A stretch of 64,000 nt of DNA from JAEINY01 sp942490535. GTDB lineage: Bacteria > Bacteroidota > Bacteroidia > Bacteroidales > Marinilabiliaceae. The stretch spans positions 1,240,001 to 1,304,000 of the forward strand of contig CALNXQ010000005.1 of assembly GCA_942490535.1 (NCBI GenBank), read 5' to 3'. The notes beneath the pieces were generated by a model, which was given only the letters and a program-made list of their open reading frames with translations, ran no database searches and had not been told where the DNA came from. The position numbers were made by a program, and so were the translations under genes. Numbering within the stretch: the stretch's first letter is position 1; each line of letters opens with the position of its first letter. This document shows positions 26,361 through 35,818 of the stretch, one piece after another.

Positions 26361-27266
26361 ATGAAGAAGCTAGTTTTGTTAGCGCTTGTCTTAATCTCAA
26401 CTGTTCACTCTTCACAGGGTCAATTTCGGAGCGTATTGGCTCAGCCCGATTCCCTGCCACGGTTTGAATTTCGATTTTTACGTGCTTCCTTTGAAGACGT
26501 AGATAAAGAAGGCATTTTTTCCGGGGTCTACGATCTTGCTTTTATGTATCCCATTAGTCAGAATTGGGGTTTGGAAGTGTCCATTCCAGTGGCTTTTTTG
26601 AAATATGAAGTGCCTGCCCGGGATGCTTATTATCCGTATGGTGGTTATGCATATGGCGGTTATTCCGGTTATGGTGCCTACTATGATGCGCCTAAAGCCA
26701 CTGAAAAAAATGACAATGGCATTGGGAATTTAATGCTTGGCATCCGGTTTCAAAAGTGGCTGACAACGACTCGGTGTTTTCAATGGCGGGGTCAGCTGTA
26801 TTTGCCAACCACTTCCAAGGAGAAGTTTGATTTGGGGCAATTCATGATGCTAACCGATTTGAGCGATCTTCCAAAGTATGCGCAGGATGTTACGACAGCT
26901 TCATTTTTATTCGGGTATTACAATAATCCTCAACGAGGCGTTTTTTATTATGCCGATGGAGGCCCGCAGTTTATGTTCAGTCATGATTCAGATAGAGATT
27001 CAGAAATTTATTTGCGCTATGCTTTTGGTGGCGGTTACAATAGTGGCACTGTAGGGGTTTCGGGCGAACTTTTGGGGCTAGCCATTGTAAGTGAAGAAGT
27101 GGATGAGTTCAACGACCGCTTTTATAGTTCCTTGAACCTTGGCGTTCATTACACAAAGGGCCTTATCAAACCATCGTTGTTCTATTCCATTTATCTGAAA
27201 GACGAAATGAATGATATCGTTTCGGGTGTTTTAGGTATCAAAGTCTCCGTTTCAATTAAAAAGTAA
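26361..27266 (+). CDS. Outer-membrane beta-barrel protein, paralog 2, with Gly/Tyr insert
   Basis: 301 aa with a signal peptide (MKKLVLLALVLISTVHSSQG). It is colinear with the preceding paralog (FEFRFLRASFEDVDKEGIFS, YLPTTSKEKFDLG, GGPQFMFSH), but has a Gly/Tyr-rich insert at about residues 94-110 (YYPYGGYAYGGYSGYG), where paralog 1 has an Asp/Tyr-rich loop. In a barrel this is expected to be a surface loop. The pair is a tandem duplication followed by divergence. Confidence 0.8.
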   Translation: MKKLVLLALVLISTVHSSQGQFRSVLAQPDSLPRFEFRFLRASFEDVDKEGIFSGVYDLAFMYPISQNWGLEVSIPVAFLKYEVPARDAYYPYGGYAYGGYSGYGAYYDAPKATEKNDNGIGNLMLGIRFQKWLTTTRCFQWRGQLYLPTTSKEKFDLGQFMMLTDLSDLPKYAQDVTTASFLFGYYNNPQRGVFYYADGGPQFMFSHDSDRDSEIYLRYAFGGGYNSGTVGVSGELLGLAIVSEEVDEFNDRFYSSLNLGVHYTKGLIKPSLFYSIYLKDEMNDIVSGVLGIKVSVSIKK

Positions 27267-27288
27267 ATGAAAATGTATGATAACAACA

Positions 27289-27316
27289 AAGGCTGCTCAA
27301 AACGAGCAGCCTTTTA
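27289..27316 (+). terminator. Terminator of the outer-membrane protein pair
   Basis: Perfect 10-bp stem AAGGCTGCTC / GAGCAGCCTT, loop AAAAC, then TTTATT. It lies between convergent genes; for the S9 peptidase on the other strand the T-run is weaker. Confidence 0.85.
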
Positions 27317-27337
27317 TTATTATTAAGTATTGATTGT

Positions 27338-29257
27338 CTATTCAGTTACGGGCTGATTATCCATATGCTTACCCAAGAATGTTTCCATGGCATGGTAGAA
27401 GTCAAAACGATTCTCTTCATTACGGAAGCCATGGCCTTCATTATCCTTTACCAGGTATTCCACATCAATGCCGCGTGCTTTCATTGCCGCAACCATTTGG
27501 TCTGACTCATCTTTATTTACACGTGGATCATTGGCGCCCTGCGCCACAAATAAAGCAGCTGTAATTTTATCGGCATGGAACACAGGCGAAGCCGCTGCCA
27601 ATAGCAAACTATCACTTTGGGGATTACCTACCATTTCGTATAGCATTTCACGATAAGGCTCCCAGTAAGGCGGAATGGTATTCATAAAGGTAAAGAGATT
27701 ACTTACACCCACATAATCCACCCCACATTTGTAGAGGTCAGGCGTATAAGCTAAACCGGCTAAAGTGGCATAGCCACCGTAACTACCACCATAAATAGCT
27801 ACGCGTTCTTTGTCGGCAATACCTTGTTCCACTAACCATTTAACTCCATCGGTAATATCATCCTGCATGGTGAGTCCCCATTGCTTAAAGGAAGCTTCCC
27901 AGAAAGCTCTTCCATAACCGGTGGAACCTCTGAAGTTCATTTGTAAAACAGCATAACCACGATTAGCCAGAAATTGTATTTCCGGATTAAATCCCCAATG
28001 GTCACGGGCCCAAGGACCTCCATGCGGATTCACTACCAAAGGCAGATTCTTTGCTTCAAGGCCCACTGGCAGAGTTAAGTAACCGTGAATGGTCATCCCG
28101 TCACGAGAAGTATATTGAATTGGTTTCATTTTAGCCATGTTGTTTTCATCCAGCCATGGACTAACATCGGTCAGGTGTTTTAACTCATCCGTCGATTTGT
28201 CATAGAAATAATACGCGCCTAATGAGCGATCGCTATAGGTCCGAATTAGGAATTTGTCCTCATCGCGGTTCGCGCTGACAAAATAGACATCATAATCAGG
28301 GAGTTCTGTTTGAACGCGGTTGTGCATTTTTTCTGCTTCAACATCGAAGAAATGGCGTCCTACTTTATCTGTGGTAAAAGTGGCTGCAGTTAACACCTTG
28401 CGTTTGCGGGAATAGCTTAAACCTTCCACATCCACATCGGGGTGTTTAAATAAAACTTCTGTTTCCGCACCGGCAGCCGGATCAAAGATGACAATTTCTG
28501 ACTTGTCGCGTCCCAGGTTGGAAGAGGCATACAGCTTTTTATTATCGAATGTAAAGAAATGAGGGGCTAGTGTTTCTTTGAAATTAGTGGTTAACACTTC
28601 GCGAAACTCGTCTTGCTCTGTATCACGGTATAACAAGGTGGCATTTACCATATCTGTCACTGAAGTAGCCGCACGCAATTTACCTTCATGGTCAGTAATC
28701 CATCCGGAAATGTTACCCGGATTTTCATACAGCATTTCCATTTCGCCGGTATTGATGTTTAGGCGATACGGATCGAAGGCCTGGGGATTGCGCTTATTCA
28801 TACTAATGATGACTTGCTCAGGTAAATCGGGCAGGTCATCAATAATACCAGTGCGCACATTTTCAAAGTCGGTGAAACAAATGGATTCGCTACCGTCAAT
28901 GTTGACACCATATAATTTAAAGTTTTCGTTCCCGCCATCGTCTTTGATAAACAAAATACGGTTTTCATTTGCCCAGAAATAACCAGCCACATCCCGATCT
29001 GTTTCAAAGGTAATCTGAACCGTTGAGTCGGAACCAATTTTTTGAACGAAGACATTCATTCTTTTTTCATAGGGGGCTTTGAACGAAAAATGCGATCCAT
29101 CCGGTGAAATTTGGAAACTGGTTTGTTCCGAATTTTTAAAGAAATCTTCCAACGGAATGAGGGGTGCTCGTTGTTCTGTTTTTTTGGCTGTGGTACAAGC
29201 TACCATTAATAGGATGGCCACTAAATAGAGGGCCAAAAGGGAGGGTTTGTGTTTCAT
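27338..29257 (-). CDS. S9 family (prolyl oligopeptidase) peptidase lipoprotein
   Basis: 639 aa. The signal peptide ends in MVAC with Cys21 as the probable lipidation site. A beta-propeller-like region covers residues about 40-370, with many 'F-x-x-x-x-x-x-x-ILFIKDDGG'-type strands. The alpha/beta-hydrolase catalytic domain has nucleophile Ser in GGSYGGYA, Asp in GANDPRV and His in EGHGF. The layout fits acylaminoacyl-peptidase/DPP-type S9C enzymes that cleave short peptides in the periplasm or at the outer membrane. No defects. Convergent with the outer-membrane protein pair. Confidence 0.95.
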   Translation of the reverse strand: MKHKPSLLALYLVAILLMVACTTAKKTEQRAPLIPLEDFFKNSEQTSFQISPDGSHFSFKAPYEKRMNVFVQKIGSDSTVQITFETDRDVAGYFWANENRILFIKDDGGNENFKLYGVNIDGSESICFTDFENVRTGIIDDLPDLPEQVIISMNKRNPQAFDPYRLNINTGEMEMLYENPGNISGWITDHEGKLRAATSVTDMVNATLLYRDTEQDEFREVLTTNFKETLAPHFFTFDNKKLYASSNLGRDKSEIVIFDPAAGAETEVLFKHPDVDVEGLSYSRKRKVLTAATFTTDKVGRHFFDVEAEKMHNRVQTELPDYDVYFVSANRDEDKFLIRTYSDRSLGAYYFYDKSTDELKHLTDVSPWLDENNMAKMKPIQYTSRDGMTIHGYLTLPVGLEAKNLPLVVNPHGGPWARDHWGFNPEIQFLANRGYAVLQMNFRGSTGYGRAFWEASFKQWGLTMQDDITDGVKWLVEQGIADKERVAIYGGSYGGYATLAGLAYTPDLYKCGVDYVGVSNLFTFMNTIPPYWEPYREMLYEMVGNPQSDSLLLAAASPVFHADKITAALFVAQGANDPRVNKDESDQMVAAMKARGIDVEYLVKDNEGHGFRNEENRFDFYHAMETFLGKHMDNQPVTE

Positions 29258-29501
29258 GATAGTTAGAAATTAATGTGTGATAAAAATGTTTAGTTCTTGT
29301 AAATTACTAATTAATAGTGGTTATCACAAAGAAAAAGAGAGGTATTTCTGAAATGTGTTGACGAAAAAAATAGGTATGATATGATATTTAAGAGTGCTTT
29401 CCGACGCAACTACTGGTTTTCACTCAGCATTTGTATATCGTCATTCGTCCGTGGAATCTGGGGCTTTGTCGGATTCGTTTTTCCACACAAATCGGTCACT
29501 A

Positions 29502-29509
29502 TAACTTTG
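29502..29509 (+). promoter_or_regulatory. Possible -7 box of the TonB receptor gene
   Basis: TAACTTTG fits TAnnTTTG, 25 bp before the ATG at 29535. The -33 position has only a T-rich stretch (GTTTTTC), so the promoter is a tentative call. Confidence 0.35.
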
Positions 29510-29534
29510 ACGTCATCAATTAAAGAGACACAAT

Positions 29535-31912
29535 ATGAAAAAGGGACTATTTTTTTATCTGTTGATAGTTATTTCGGGGCCGCTGCTGCATGCGCAGGAG
29601 TTAACACAATCCATTCGTGGGCAGGTAGTCGATGCCGTGACCGATTTCCCATTGGTAGGGGCTAATATTATCCTAATGGATACCAATCCTCCGGTGGGAA
29701 CCATTACGGATGCGAATGGTTATTTCGAGCTGGAGAAAGTGCCCATTGGTCGAATCAACATTCTTATTCGGTTTATCGGCTATGAACCACGCCAATTAAA
29801 CAACCTCTTGTTGTCTAGTGGTAAAGCAATGAATTTACAAGTTAAATTGGAGGAATCATTTCATCAGATGGATGAGGTCGTGGTGAAGGTTCAGGCCGAT
29901 AAATCCATTCCGCGTAATGAAATGGCCATGATTAGTGCCCGCACCTTCTCTGTGGAAGAGACGGAGCGATTTGCAGGCAGTCTGGGTGATCCGGCTCGCA
30001 TGGTAGCCAATTATGCAGGTGTTATGACACAAAATGATTCACGTAATGATATCATCATTCGGGGGAATTCGCCCATTGGCGTCCTGTGGCGCTTGGAAGG
30101 GATCGAAATTGCCAACCCCAATCATTTTGGAGCCTCCGGAACCACCGGTGGTCCGGTAAGTATCTTGAATAATAACCTCTTGTCTAACAGTGATTTTTTA
30201 ACCGGTGCGTTTCCGGCTGAATACGGTAATGCCACTTCGGGGGCCTTTGATTTAAACATGCGCTCCGGCAATAATGCCAGGACAGAATATACGGGACAGG
30301 TAGGTTTCAATGGATTTGAGGTGGGTATTGAAGGACCCATTGGAAAGAACAATGACGAGCCCAGGGCTTCGTTTATGGCGAATTACCGACACAGCACCCT
30401 GGAGGTCATGGATAAATTGGGATTTAGTTTTGGAACAGGGTCAGCCATCCCGCAATACAAAGACTTTTCTTTTTTGGTGGATGTCCCCGGTACTAAATTT
30501 GGCCGTTTTAAAATAATCGGCCTGTGGGGGAACAGTGCCATTGAACTGGGTCATAATGACGAAGAGAATGAAGATAATTCCTATGCCTCACGGGGTACGA
30601 CCGTCGATTTCGGTTCGGATTTGGCTCTGGTGGGCCTGACCCATTCTTATTTTTTCAATGAGAAACTGGGAATCAAAACGGCATTATCGGCGCAAAATAC
30701 AAAGTCAACCTCGGCTTCGGATTCTTTAAAACAGAGTGGAGCTTTAATCATGCCTTATTTCAGAGGTAAAACGGATGAAAACAAGATAGGTGCATCGACC
30801 CGTTTGATTTATAAGCCGAATCGGGCCAATAACCTCAGTGCCGGACTGATTGTAGACCAGTTTTATGTCAATTTTTTGGATAGCATTTATAAATCAGAAT
30901 ACGGACAGTTTGTAAACGAAATTGATGTGGATGAAACCATGTGGATGGCACGCCTCTTTAGTCAATGGCAACATCGCTTTAACGAGAAATTGACAGGCTA
31001 TGCAGGCGTTCATTTGCAATACTTTCCATTTAATGATGAAGTAGCCATAGAGCCCCGGGCCAGTTTACGCTATGCCTTTCACCCCAAACAAAGTTTCACT
31101 TTGGGCTATGGAAAACACAGTCAAATGCAACCTAAATCCGTTTATTTCTTCGAAACCTACGATGCGCCAAGTGATACTTATCAGCGCACTAACGAAGCCT
31201 TGAAATATTCCCGGGCCGATCATTTTGTGTTGTGTTACGATTGGCAGATGAGTCAAGATTTTCGCTTGAAAGCGGAAACCTACTACCAACACCTATATAA
31301 CATCCCCGTGAAAGCCGATTTTCCCGAGTTTTCCATGCTTAACGCCGGGGACGGGTTTGCCATTCCCAATGAGGATCACCTGATTAATGAGGGGACCGGT
31401 TATAATTACGGATTGGAACTCACCCTGGAGAAGTTTCTTTCCGATGGTTACTATTTCCTTATGACGACTTCTTTATTTGATTCGAAATATAAGGGCTATG
31501 ATGGCATTGAACGAAACACCGCTTTTAATGGAAATTACGTCATGAATCTGTTAGGTGGTTATGAATTTAAAGTGGGTCTATCAAGTCTGATTACATTGGA
31601 TTTAAAAACCGTATGGGCGGGGGGAGACGCTACATTCCCTTCGATATTGAACAATCGAAACTAAAGGGATCCGCTGAATATGATTGGAGTCAGGCCTATG
31701 AAAAGCGATATAATGACTATTTTCGAACCGATTTTCGTATCGGCTATAAGATAAACCGGAAGACGTTCACGCAGGAGTTTGCCGTGGATCTGCAAAACGT
31801 AACGGCTTATGAAAGTATTTACATGGAAGGATGGGATGCCGATAAGCAAGAAACGTATAAGATCTATCAAATGGGGTTTATGCCAATGTTTTTGTACCGT
31901 ATACAATTTTAG
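29535..31912 (+). CDS. TonB-dependent receptor, reading frame broken at a G6 run
   Basis: Signal peptide (MKKGLFFYLLIVISGPLLHA), CarboxypepD_reg-like domain (about 26-110, starting IRGQVVDAVTDFPLVGANI), plug domain (about 115-225) and a long beta barrel. The 5' frame runs to a stop at 31664. The barrel C-terminus (RRYIPFDIEQSKLKGSAEY onward, ending MFLYRIQF) is in the -1 frame and ends at 31912. The switch lies at GCG GGG GGA (31617-31625): one more G in the run 31619-31624 would join both parts into one protein of about 792 aa with a natural barrel end. Possibilities are a sequencing error, a phase-variable or inactivating indel, or -1 slippage. The ligand is unknown. A LytS/LytTR pair follows. 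Confidence 0.88.
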
Positions 31913-31992
31913 GAATAGCAATGTGCAATTTTTTGATTGTTGAAAAGACCAGCAAAAAGATTATTAATAAGTGAAATAAATGGCAATAAACA

Positions 31993-33027
31993 ATGACCGG
32001 TTCTGATAATGGAATTACCCAAATTTATAGCATAAAGTTCTTGTGGATCGCTTTGCCTTTTTTAGGCGTTTTCATATCGGCCTTATTCATGCTCGAAAAC
32101 ACCGCGTTGATATTTGGATCGGCCATTCGCCATTTGCTTTGTGGAGTGTTAACGACCGCTGCATTGTGGCTTGGCTGTTTGTACATTGTAACCTATTTAT
32201 GGCGGAGATATCCCTGGGAGCATCATCCCATTAAGCACTTGGTGATTGAGGTCGTAGTTATTTTCACCTACACTCTGCTGCTATCCATGGGAGTCGATCA
32301 GTTAATCTATTGGTCTGGTCTTATTGTAAAGCCAGTGCATAATTTTTTTCATGAGTCCGTTACAACGGTGTTGATCACCTTTCTGATTACGGCTTTGCAC
32401 GAAGCGGTTTTCTTTTATCGGCAATGGAAATTTAACTTTTCACAATCGGTTAAACTCCAAAAGCAGCAACTGGAGGCGCAGTATGAAATTCTCAAAGTAC
32501 AGATGAATCCTCATTTCATGTTTAATAGCTTGAATAATCTGGTGTCTATTGTTGATGACAATCCATTGGCGGTGGATTACATCAATCAGATGTCGGCTTT
32601 TTTAAGGTATATGATAAAAAGCCGGGATCAGGAATTAGTCATGGTGGAGGAGGAGATGCACATGCTTCAAAAGTACATATACCTGCATCAAATACGCTTT
32701 GGTACTATTTTGAAGGTGGATTTGCATGTTGAGGATAATGTGATGAAGTACCGGATACCCCCGCTTGTCTTGCAGATGTTGGTTGAAAATTGTATGAAGC
32801 ATAACGTGGTATCTCGCAATAAGCCCCTTCGCATTCGGATTCAGTCAACGGATCATTACATGGTGATCGAAAATAATATAAATTTCAAACATCAGCCCGA
32901 AACTACGGGACTGGGCTTGAATAACATCATCGAGCGGTATCGCTATTTTACTTCAGAAGCAGTACACATTCGGGAGTCAGAAAACGCGTTTAAAGTGGAG
33001 GTTCCCTTGATTGATCCCTCCCAATAA
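31993..33027 (+). CDS. LytS-type (His_kinase) sensor histidine kinase
   Basis: 344 aa. Four hydrophobic helices (about residues 12-140) are followed by a coiled linker and the His_kinase family motif QMNPHFMFNSLNNL with phospho-acceptor His174. A HATPase domain follows, with N box VENCMKHN and G box TGLGLNNIIERY. There is no extracellular sensor domain beyond the helices. It overlaps or abuts the LytTR regulator gene (its stop is 38 bp before that ATG) and forms a two-component pair with it. It starts 80 bp after the TonB receptor, a plausible target or ligand source. Confidence 0.94.
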   Translation: MTGSDNGITQIYSIKFLWIALPFLGVFISALFMLENTALIFGSAIRHLLCGVLTTAALWLGCLYIVTYLWRRYPWEHHPIKHLVIEVVVIFTYTLLLSMGVDQLIYWSGLIVKPVHNFFHESVTTVLITFLITALHEAVFFYRQWKFNFSQSVKLQKQQLEAQYEILKVQMNPHFMFNSLNNLVSIVDDNPLAVDYINQMSAFLRYMIKSRDQELVMVEEEMHMLQKYIYLHQIRFGTILKVDLHVEDNVMKYRIPPLVLQMLVENCMKHNVVSRNKPLRIRIQSTDHYMVIENNINFKHQPETTGLGLNNIIERYRYFTSEAVHIRESENAFKVEVPLIDPSQ

Positions 33028-33064
33028 GGGGATTATCCAGCCTCAATACTGTAATAATACATTT

Positions 33065-33829
33065 ATGATTAGAACCATCATTATTGAAGACGAATACCGG
33101 GCTGCTGATCGTTTAGAACGCCTGGTATTGAGCTTGGATGAGCAGATTACAATCCTCGACAAATTGGATTCGGTGGAGACCGCGGTAGAGTGGTTTACTA
33201 CCAATCCACACCCCGATTTACTGTTTTTAGATATTCAGCTGGCCGATGGTTTAAGTTTCGAGATATTTGATCAGGTAAAAGTGAATAGTTTTGTCATCTT
33301 TACTACCGCCTATGACGAGTATGCCATTCGGGCCTTTGAACTAAATAGTATCGATTACCTTTTGAAACCCGTCGATATTGAAAAGCTAAATAAAAGTTTG
33401 CAAAAGTTTAAATGCTTTGCCACAACCAACACCACCCCCAATGTAAAGATGGATGATCTGATGAGGCTCCTGTCAGCAGGTGGGAAAAGCCATAAAAAGC
33501 GCTTCGTGGTTAATGTAGGCACTAGAATAAAGGCCATTGAAACAACTAATGTGGCCTGGTTTATCTCTGCTGAGAAGAATACTTTTTTAGTAGCTAAAGA
33601 TGGGCATCGCTATTCCATTGATTTTTCCCTGGACCGCATTGAAGAGTTAGTATCTCCGGATGTTTTCTTCCGGATCAACCGGCAATACATCGTGGGATTT
33701 GAAGCCATTCAAAATATATCGGTTCACTCTAAAAGTCGCATTAAATTGGATTTGTACCCCGCACCCGACGAAATGGTAATGGTAAGCACCAACCGTTCCC
33801 CAAAATTCCGTGAGTGGCTGGATAAATAA
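33065..33829 (+). CDS. LytTR response regulator
   Basis: 254 aa from the ATG at 33065 (MIRTIIIEDE); an upstream in-frame start would overlap the kinase gene and add a proline-rich, non-receiver stretch. The receiver domain has phospho-acceptor Asp56 (LLFLDIQLADG) and Lys in LKPVD. The C-terminal LytTR DNA-binding domain (about 145-254) contains the typical NVAWFISAEKNTFLVAKDG and FFRINRQYIV segments. Partner of the LytS kinase just upstream. Confidence 0.95.
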   Translation: MIRTIIIEDEYRAADRLERLVLSLDEQITILDKLDSVETAVEWFTTNPHPDLLFLDIQLADGLSFEIFDQVKVNSFVIFTTAYDEYAIRAFELNSIDYLLKPVDIEKLNKSLQKFKCFATTNTTPNVKMDDLMRLLSAGGKSHKKRFVVNVGTRIKAIETTNVAWFISAEKNTFLVAKDGHRYSIDFSLDRIEELVSPDVFFRINRQYIVGFEAIQNISVHSKSRIKLDLYPAPDEMVMVSTNRSPKFREWLDK

Positions 33830-34156
33830 TCAGCTTACCTAAACGCAGATGGCTGATGGAATAGGAACGGCTTTAATTTTATGTAAATTCAAGTAAATAC
33901 CTACTTCTATAAGTAATAACTCATCAAAGGCCCGGCCATCTATTGGTAGGTGAATCTTCACAGAAAAATAAAAATAGTTAGTTGATTGATGTTACAACAA
34001 GGTTATGATTGTGCAAGAACACTACGCGCTTAACAATAATTTGATAATAGGATAGCATGTTAGTGCTTTCTACTTAACATTCTTTGGTGACTTTTGCCAT
34101 CGAATAAGCGTGTTATTATTCAAAACCATCAACATTTAGCAACTAAACTTTAAAAA
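33830..34156. other. 327-bp gap ahead of the alkaline phosphatase gene
   Basis: AT-rich with no coding frame. I looked for phosphate-box-like direct repeats and saw none that are convincing. The phosphatase promoter must lie here, but no clear TTTG/TAnnTTTG pair is visible. Confidence 0.35.
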
Positions 34157-35734
34157 ATGAAAGCTGTAACAAAATGGACTGGATTATGCGGTGCGGCCAC
34201 CTTGCTGGTTGGCCTGTCACTATTAACCACTTCTTGTGAAGAGACTGAAACCATCGAAAAAGAAGTAATCAAAGAGGTGGAGGTACGCGATACCATCACG
34301 CTTGATCCCATGAAGGATTACAAAACACCCAAGTATGTCTTTTTATTCATTGGCGATGGCATGTCAAACGCCCAGATCAATCTGGCAGAAGCCGCAATGG
34401 GCGATGGCGATATTCAGTTGAAGAGTGGCAATGTGGAATTGGGAGCACTCAACATTCGACAATTGCCAGTTTCAGGGATGCAAACGACCTACGCAGAAGA
34501 TCGCTACATTACCGGTTCTGCCGCCTCTGCCACTGCTTTAGCCACCGGTTTTAAAACCACTGTAGGTACTATTTCTAAAAATGGGGAGGATACCAAAGAA
34601 TTAAAAACAATGGCGGAAATGGCCAAAGAAAAAGGGATGAAAGTGGGCATTGTGTCCAGTGTGAGTATTGATCATGCCACTCCTGCCTGTTTCTATGCAC
34701 ACTCAGAAACAAGAAGCTATTACAATTACATTGCGGCCCAGATGGATGACAGTGGATTCGATTACTTTGGTGGAGGGTATGCCTTAGGTAATTTTGATAA
34801 ATACAAAGATGTGTCCACGCCCGGAAAGAGAGTCCCCAAAGACTTTACGCCGGTTGACGTGGAAGCGGATATGAAAGCAGCTGGTTATACCATTGCGAAA
34901 AATAAAACTGAATTAAACGCCGTGCTCAAAGGTACCAAATGTTGGGCTTATTCGGATCAATACGATGGGTCTGGTGCTTTGCCCTATGATGTAGAACGTA
35001 CTGATTCAGATATTTCGTTAGCTGATTTCACCAAACGCGGCATTGAGTTGTTGGATAATGAAAGCGGTTTCTTCCTCATGGTTGAAGGTGGAAAAATTGA
35101 CTGGGCCTGCCATGGTAATGATGCTGTGGCTACAACCTTTGATATGATTGCATTTGATAAAGCCATTGGGGAAGCCTTGGCCTTTTATGATGCCCATCCC
35201 GATGAAACGTTGATCGTCGTCACTGGTGACCATGAGTGTGGTGGTTTGTCACTGGGTTTTGCCAATACAGGTTATGAAACGGCCTTTGATTTGCTAAAGT
35301 ATCAAACCTGCTCATTCGAAGTATTTACCGCTTTGTGGTATGCGAAAGCTGATGCCGGAGAAATTAATTCCTTTCAAGATGCATTGGCTTTGGCTAAAAC
35401 CAATTTTGGATTGGGGAATGCCGAGCTTCATGCCGACTTAGCCTTGTCTGAGTATGAGTTGCAACTGCTTGAAGAAGCTTTTAACCGCAGTTATGGCGTA
35501 AAAGGAACCCGTCCGGGTGAGGAAGCCTATACTTTATTTGGTGGATACGATCCCTTTACTGTTACGATTACTCACGTGTTGAACCATAAAGCCGGAATCG
35601 ATTGGGCTACTTACTCTCACACCGGTTCGCCCATTCCGGTTTTTGCCAAAGGAGCTGGTGAATTAAATTTTAGTGGCTACTACGACAATACCGATGTAGC
35701 TAAGAAAATCATGAAGATAGCCGACCTTAAATAG
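34157..35734 (+). CDS. Alkaline phosphatase lipoprotein (PhoA superfamily)
   Basis: 525 aa. The signal peptide ends LLTTSC with Cys27 probably lipidated, followed by a Glu/Lys linker (EKEVIKEVEVRD). Metal and active-site segments are complete: FIGDGMSNAQ, the nucleophile region ITGSAASATALATG (Ser), SVSIDHATPACFYAH, EGGKIDWACHGND, TGDHECGG, and the late His in YSHTGSPIPVFAKG. It hydrolyses phosphomonoesters outside the cytoplasm to liberate phosphate. A strong terminator closes a single-gene unit. Confidence 0.96.
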   Translation: MKAVTKWTGLCGAATLLVGLSLLTTSCEETETIEKEVIKEVEVRDTITLDPMKDYKTPKYVFLFIGDGMSNAQINLAEAAMGDGDIQLKSGNVELGALNIRQLPVSGMQTTYAEDRYITGSAASATALATGFKTTVGTISKNGEDTKELKTMAEMAKEKGMKVGIVSSVSIDHATPACFYAHSETRSYYNYIAAQMDDSGFDYFGGGYALGNFDKYKDVSTPGKRVPKDFTPVDVEADMKAAGYTIAKNKTELNAVLKGTKCWAYSDQYDGSGALPYDVERTDSDISLADFTKRGIELLDNESGFFLMVEGGKIDWACHGNDAVATTFDMIAFDKAIGEALAFYDAHPDETLIVVTGDHECGGLSLGFANTGYETAFDLLKYQTCSFEVFTALWYAKADAGEINSFQDALALAKTNFGLGNAELHADLALSEYELQLLEEAFNRSYGVKGTRPGEEAYTLFGGYDPFTVTITHVLNHKAGIDWATYSHTGSPIPVFAKGAGELNFSGYYDNTDVAKKIMKIADLK

Positions 35735-35765
35735 ACTGATTATTAGATTTATGTTCGTTGTAAAA

Positions 35766-35799
35766 GGCCTGTGCAAGCGACTTTGCACAGGCCCTTTTT
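35766..35799 (+). terminator. Terminator of the alkaline phosphatase gene
   Basis: Perfect 11-bp stem GGCCTGTGCAA / TTGCACAGGCC, 6-nt loop, followed by C then T5. It ends about 20 bp before the next ATG. Confidence 0.92.
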
Positions 35800-35818
35800 G
35801 TAAATAAAAAATGCAGGA

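Noticed and set aside
29381..29665. 94-aa plus-strand frame overlapping the TonB receptor start
   Set aside because: It is out of frame with the receptor, whose signal peptide and domain homology fix the real start at 29535.
33830..34156. Phosphate-box operator ahead of alkaline phosphatase
   Set aside because: No pair of 11-bp direct repeats could be found; isolated TTACAACA-like words are not enough.
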